From Thermoplasmata archaeon (lineage in GTDB: Archaea; Thermoplasmatota; Thermoplasmata; Thermoplasmatales; Thermoplasmataceae): a stretch of 8,867 bases of DNA. The position numbers and the translations under genes are program-made. Positions 6,306-8,867 of this stretch are shown here, one piece after another (the first letter of the stretch is position 1; every line of letters starts with the position of its first letter). Location: NCBI GenBank assembly GCA_021802365.1, contig JAKAAJ010000045.1, positions 1 through 8,867 of the forward strand, written 5' to 3'. The notes beneath the pieces are model-generated. The model worked only from the letters and a program-made list of their open reading frames with translations, had not been told where the DNA came from and did no database searches.

Positions 6306-7148
6306 GTGTCACGTGTTGAGGATTTAAAAGAGGTAATATCTGAATGGTTCACTTGGACATTGCCGTATGTTCATGAACGTGATATTGAAATTCCTCTAGA
6401 TGTTGACGTGGTCATCTCCATTGTTGGAACAAGGAGATCAGGTACGACATTCTTGGTTTACAGTCTTATTTCAAAACTTATAAGATTCCTTCCAAAGAGC
6501 AATATTCTATAGATAAACCTGGAGCATGAAGGGCTGAGGCACCTTGCGGCCGAAGATATTGGGGATCTGATCACAGCTTATTATGAGATCGGGAAGCCCG
6601 ATAGGACAAGACCAATCTACCTTTTCCTGGATGAGATTCAGGCGGTGGAGGGCTGGAGCCGATGGATTAACAGGATATACGAATCCAAGGAATATCATAT
6701 GTACCTGACCGGATCATCTTCCCAGATCCTATCACGAGAAATCGCAACTGAGATGAGGAATGGAGCATAAGTTACACATTATTCCCATATTCATACAGAG
6801 AAATACTGGAGCTGAAGAACATCGATATCCCGGATACAGAAATTCTGGCGAGATCTGAGAAAAGAGGAGAGATCATCGCTATCCTCCAAGATTTTCTTCA
6901 ACAAGGTGGCTATCCGGAAATCCTAGATAATCCGGCAATAAGAGAGAATCTGCTTCATTCGTACATTGACGCGATTTTTCTCAGGGATGTTGGAAAAAGA
7001 TTCAATGCAGAGCCATTGCTTCTGTCCTGCATGTTTGAGTATCTTTCTTCTGGCTACTCAAAATATTTCCGGGTCTAAAGCGTACCAATTCTTGAAAACA
7101 ATAAGTTATCCTGTTGATAAAGAGCGCCATCTCCAGGACATCGGTTAC

Positions 7149-7379
7149 AACGATCTGAGCAAGAAATCTCCGGCATTCAGGGAGGAGATGAATTGCGAAC
7201 CAAACGATGATATGCCTGCGATCTATACGAAGACAATACCCATAGACAGGGGGAAATCTAAGCCCGATAGACCATCCAAAGAGGATGGCGGGAGATGGAG
7301 TAAGACCTTCGGATCGAATGAAGAAGGCACTGTCCATGAAGCAGGAAACTCCGGTGCTTTAGCATGGAGAGGATGTCAG
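7149..7379 (+). mobile_element. Remnant of an IS200/IS605-type element (TnpB 3' end) inside the ATPase pseudogene
   Basis: The ATPase reads ...HLQDIGY, then 77 foreign codons, then LNEAFIVFPV, so the boundaries can be set within a few bases. The insert begins directly after TTAC (7145-7148), a known target of some IS605-family members, which insert without target duplication. A 6-bp stem, ATCTCC/GGAGAT (7166-7171/7184-7189), lies near the left end. A 9-bp stem with a 3-base bulge, CCATGAAGC (7334-7342) with GCTT-TAG-CATGG (7356-7367), lies 12 bases from the right end. A frame ending in MKQETPVL and stopping at TAG 7360-7362, inside the right hairpin, resembles TnpB C-termini. The transposase and nearly all of TnpB are missing. 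Assignment rests on recalled family features, not on a search. Confidence 0.5.
7246..7362 (+). pseudogene. Fragment resembling the C-terminus of TnpB
   Basis: An open stretch of 38 codons, following an in-frame TAG at 7243, reads ...MAGDGVRPSD...MKQETPVL and stops at 7360-7362. The GDGVRPS and SMKQE(A/T)P patterns resemble the variable tails after the zinc-finger and RuvC parts of archaeal TnpB. None of the catalytic residues is present. It is in a different frame from the surrounding ATPase pseudogene. The resemblance is weak because this tail is poorly conserved. Confidence 0.35.
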
Positions 7380-7728
7380 CTCAATGAGGCGTTCATAGTC
7401 TTTCCAGTGGAGATTATTTCTAGAAGGTCAAGAGACGGGAAACAATACCCAAGAAAGATATATCTTGCGTATAATGGACTCATTGCTGCCATGAATGGAG
7501 AGGTTGACATTGGGAGAGAGATGTAAAATCTGGTGTTCATAGAGCTCTGAAGAAGGTCTGAACTATTCACCAGATTCAGTGTCTTTTACTGGAGAGAATA
7601 TGGCAAATCTGAGAGCAGGGAAGTTGATTTCTTCATAGTCAAGGGTGGAAAGGTATCAGAATTGACCAATGTTTCATATGCCAGGTCTAGGGAAGAAGTC
7701 AATGAAAGGGAGATAATAGGCCTGGAAA

Positions 7729-7813
7729 TGGCGTCTGGACAGATAATTTATGCTAAAACACCATTAAGAATTGCATCGAAGGCAAATTTGTCATCTCAAA
7801 GTGCTAATTTTTT
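7729..7813 (+). repeat. Left arm of a perfect 85-bp (or longer) inverted repeat
   Basis: Every one of these 85 bases is found in reverse complement at 8783-8867. The inner end is at the T-run (7808-7813); beyond it the sequences diverge. The outer end is unknown because the partner reaches the window edge. The arm begins about where recognisable ATPase sequence ends. Confidence 0.95.
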
Positions 7814-8549
7814 GTTAATAATGATTGTATATGCTATAAACCGCTACTCTAGTTATTACATAATGAAACAATGGATAGGTTCATTCTCATTACGATGACC
7901 GTTGATCCGTCTGTGGAGTGGAGAAGTAATGAAATGTAGTATGATATCTAATTACTAAGTGTGTGATATCTATTGTTCCATGACAAACAATATTTTATTT
8001 CGGTTTTCACGTATCATTTAAACACACCTGCCTTGTAAACTACTGGATTAATGAAAATATGTGAAGCAATTACGATATGTTATCCCTATAATAGCGTTAA
8101 TAATATTATTATATTACTACTATGTAAGATATAATGAATCACACTTACAAACAATTTACCAAGCAAATCCTACCCTTGAAAAAAAGTTGGCGGAAAAGAA
8201 CACATCTCCTAAAAAATACCATAATGTGCATTGTTGATGATTCAGTCGACGCTACAGGAATCTAGAAATTCAATGAAAGATCCAAAACTGATACAGGCAC
8301 TTTGGCAATAACGATATGAATTATGTACTTAGCTTAATGGCCCTTTCGGATCATTGTGATTGCCTAAAATATTGGGTTTAACTATTAGTTCTTGTGTATA
8401 AAAGCTTGAAAAATAAACTAAAGAGCATGATGTAAAATCCGAATTAAACTGGTCCTGATTAACTTGCATTAAGTAAGCAATATGAAAACATCAGAGGCCC
8501 TTGGATACTTGAAATAATCGGACAGGCTGAGAGCAGTCTTCAGAAGGTC
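7814..8549. other. AT-rich stretch between the inverted repeat arms, no gene recognised
   Basis: The ATPase frame stays open to a TGA at 7896-7898, but the residues no longer resemble the family. After that I find no reading frame of useful length. TGATATCTA occurs twice (7942-7950 and 7964-7972), 22 bases apart on the same strand. A TATA-like GTATAAAAGC at about 8396-8405 is followed some 25 bases later only by ATGATGTAA, so any product would be a non-coding RNA or nothing. Confidence 0.4.
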
Positions 8550-8768
8550 TTACTTCACTTTCTTATATTTTTGTTCATAGAAGGCCTTTGTGTAGTTTGC
8601 CCTTTCCATTATGAATTTTAAAGCTTGATCAAGGGTAAGGTCAGAATCTGGATAGACATCTTTAGCTAACCAATAATCTATGGTTCTTTCAAGGATTTCT
8701 GGTTTCTTTCGGTTATTTGCTATTTTTTGGATCTTTTGGATTAATTCGATATCATATTCAAAAAGCAT
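8550..8768 (-). CDS. Small protein of unknown function inside the inverted-repeat-bounded segment
   Basis: I do not recognise this 72-residue protein. It is rich in Lys, Glu and Ile, almost entirely helix-forming, and lacks Cys, Gly, membrane segments or a signal. Its sequence (for example DIELIQKIQKIANNRKKPEILERTI at about 6-30 has regular hydrophobic spacing) reads like a genuine protein rather than chance. An in-frame TGA three codons before the ATG fixes the start at or after 8768. There is no Shine-Dalgarno site; an A/T-rich run at 8777-8795, partly within the right repeat arm, is a weak TATA candidate at the distance expected for a leaderless message. A small DNA-binding protein or antitoxin is conceivable, as is a decayed fragment. 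Confidence 0.45.
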   Translation of the reverse strand: MLFEYDIELIQKIQKIANNRKKPEILERTIDYWLAKDVYPDSDLTLDQALKFIMERANYTKAFYEQKYKKVK

Positions 8769-8782
8769 CGAAGATCATTTAA

Positions 8783-8867
8783 AAAAAATTAGCACTTTGA
8801 GATGACAAATTTGCCTTCGATGCAATTCTTAATGGTGTTTTAGCATAAATTATCTGTCCAGACGCCA
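8783..8867 (-). repeat. Right arm of the perfect inverted repeat, reaching the window edge
   Basis: Exact reverse complement of 7729-7813. Read on the minus strand, it carries the same codons as the left arm (GQIIYAKTPLRIASKANL) but then runs into a stop because two extra T bases lengthen the T-run. The repeat probably continues beyond 8867. Confidence 0.95.

Larger units (their letters stand above)
6306..7728 (+). pseudogene. Decayed AAA_14/DUF4143-type archaeal ATPase
   Basis: The remains of a P-loop ATPase of the AAA_14 plus DUF4143 architecture, traced through three segments. Segment one (6306-6767, GTG start) holds the N-terminus, a Walker A reading GTRRSGTT in which Thr (ACG, 6444-6446) replaces the essential Lys, an in-frame TAG at 6510-6512 where a Tyr codon is expected, Walker B LFLDEIQ (6621-6641) and YLTGSSS. 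Near 6760-6766 the frame shifts, and SISYTLFPYSYREIL... continues in a second frame to a TAA at 7076. The end returns to the first frame with SKAYQFLKTI, LNEAFIVFPVEI and, past TAA (7524-7526) and TGA (7551-7553), REVDFFIVKGGKVSEL. A 231-base insert interrupts it at 7149-7379. Similarity to the family fades around 7728-7735, though the frame stays open to 7898. It cannot make a working ATPase. The native role of the family is poorly known. Confidence 0.88.

Noticed and set aside
7002..7337. A 111-codon minus-strand frame across the ATPase pseudogene
   Set aside because: It lies opposite readable ATPase segments and the IS-like insert, and its product has an odd mix of Cys, Arg and aromatic residues; best explained as an antisense shadow.
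73..7993. The 14-mer ATGACAAACAATAT occurs at 73-86 and 7980-7993
   Set aside because: Only one half of the RHH inverted repeat is shared, and in an AT-rich window a 14-base match can arise by chance.
8396..8432. A good TATA-like box followed by ATGATG
   Set aside because: The second ATG is followed at once by TAA, so no protein is encoded, and there is no folding signal for an RNA.
1..8867. CRISPR arrays, tRNA or rRNA genes
   Set aside because: I saw no regularly spaced short repeats and no cloverleaf or rRNA-like sequence on either strand.

Overview
The window looks like a piece of an archaeal chromosome, most likely from the Thermoplasmatales or a close relative. This rests on several signs. 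TATA boxes lie 24-28 bases ahead of start codons (leaderless transcripts), while genes inside the operon carry Shine-Dalgarno sites. A surface protein is packed with N-glycosylation sequons. There is a HEPN/nucleotidyltransferase pair and a decayed ATPase of the AAA_14/DUF4143 type that is often multi-copy in archaea. I cannot name the species from sequence alone.

Left part (1-1384): the first 20 codons of a ribbon-helix-helix DNA-binding protein run off the left edge on the minus strand. A perfect 10-bp inverted repeat covers its start codon and is probably its own operator. After about 580 bases without a gene comes a HEPN-MNT pair (663-1088 and 1046-1384, overlapping by 43 bases), a toxin-antitoxin-type module.

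Middle part (1385-6005): a minus-strand gene (1559-2755) encodes a membrane-anchored surface protein with 24 N-X-S/T sequons and converges on the HEPN-MNT pair. Divergent from it, after about 625 bases, is a tight four-gene operon (3381-6005): ABC ATPase, six-helix ABC permease, a second six-helix membrane protein and a winged-helix regulator. All three junctions are 4-base stop/start overlaps if the regulator starts at a TTG codon, as I argue. The likely reading is an exporter (or other ABC-2-like transporter) with its own regulator. A diverged direct repeat of about 77 bp lies on both sides of the glycoprotein gene, and its right copy sits just ahead of the ABC promoter.

Right part (6006-8867): a genomic scrapyard. 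One ATPase pseudogene (6306 to about 7730) has lost its Walker A lysine, carries three nonsense codons and one frameshift, and is interrupted by a 231-base insert. The insert looks like the 3' end of an IS200/IS605-type element: it starts right after TTAC, has a hairpin near each end, and holds a short reading frame resembling a TnpB C-terminus that stops inside the right hairpin. Where the ATPase similarity fades, an 85-base sequence begins that is repeated perfectly, in inverted orientation, at the right edge of the window (7729-7813 and 8783-8867). The two copies bracket 969 bases holding one small unidentified gene (8550-8768, minus). This has the geometry of a mobile element with long terminal inverted repeats but no recognisable transposase, or of a recent inverted duplication.
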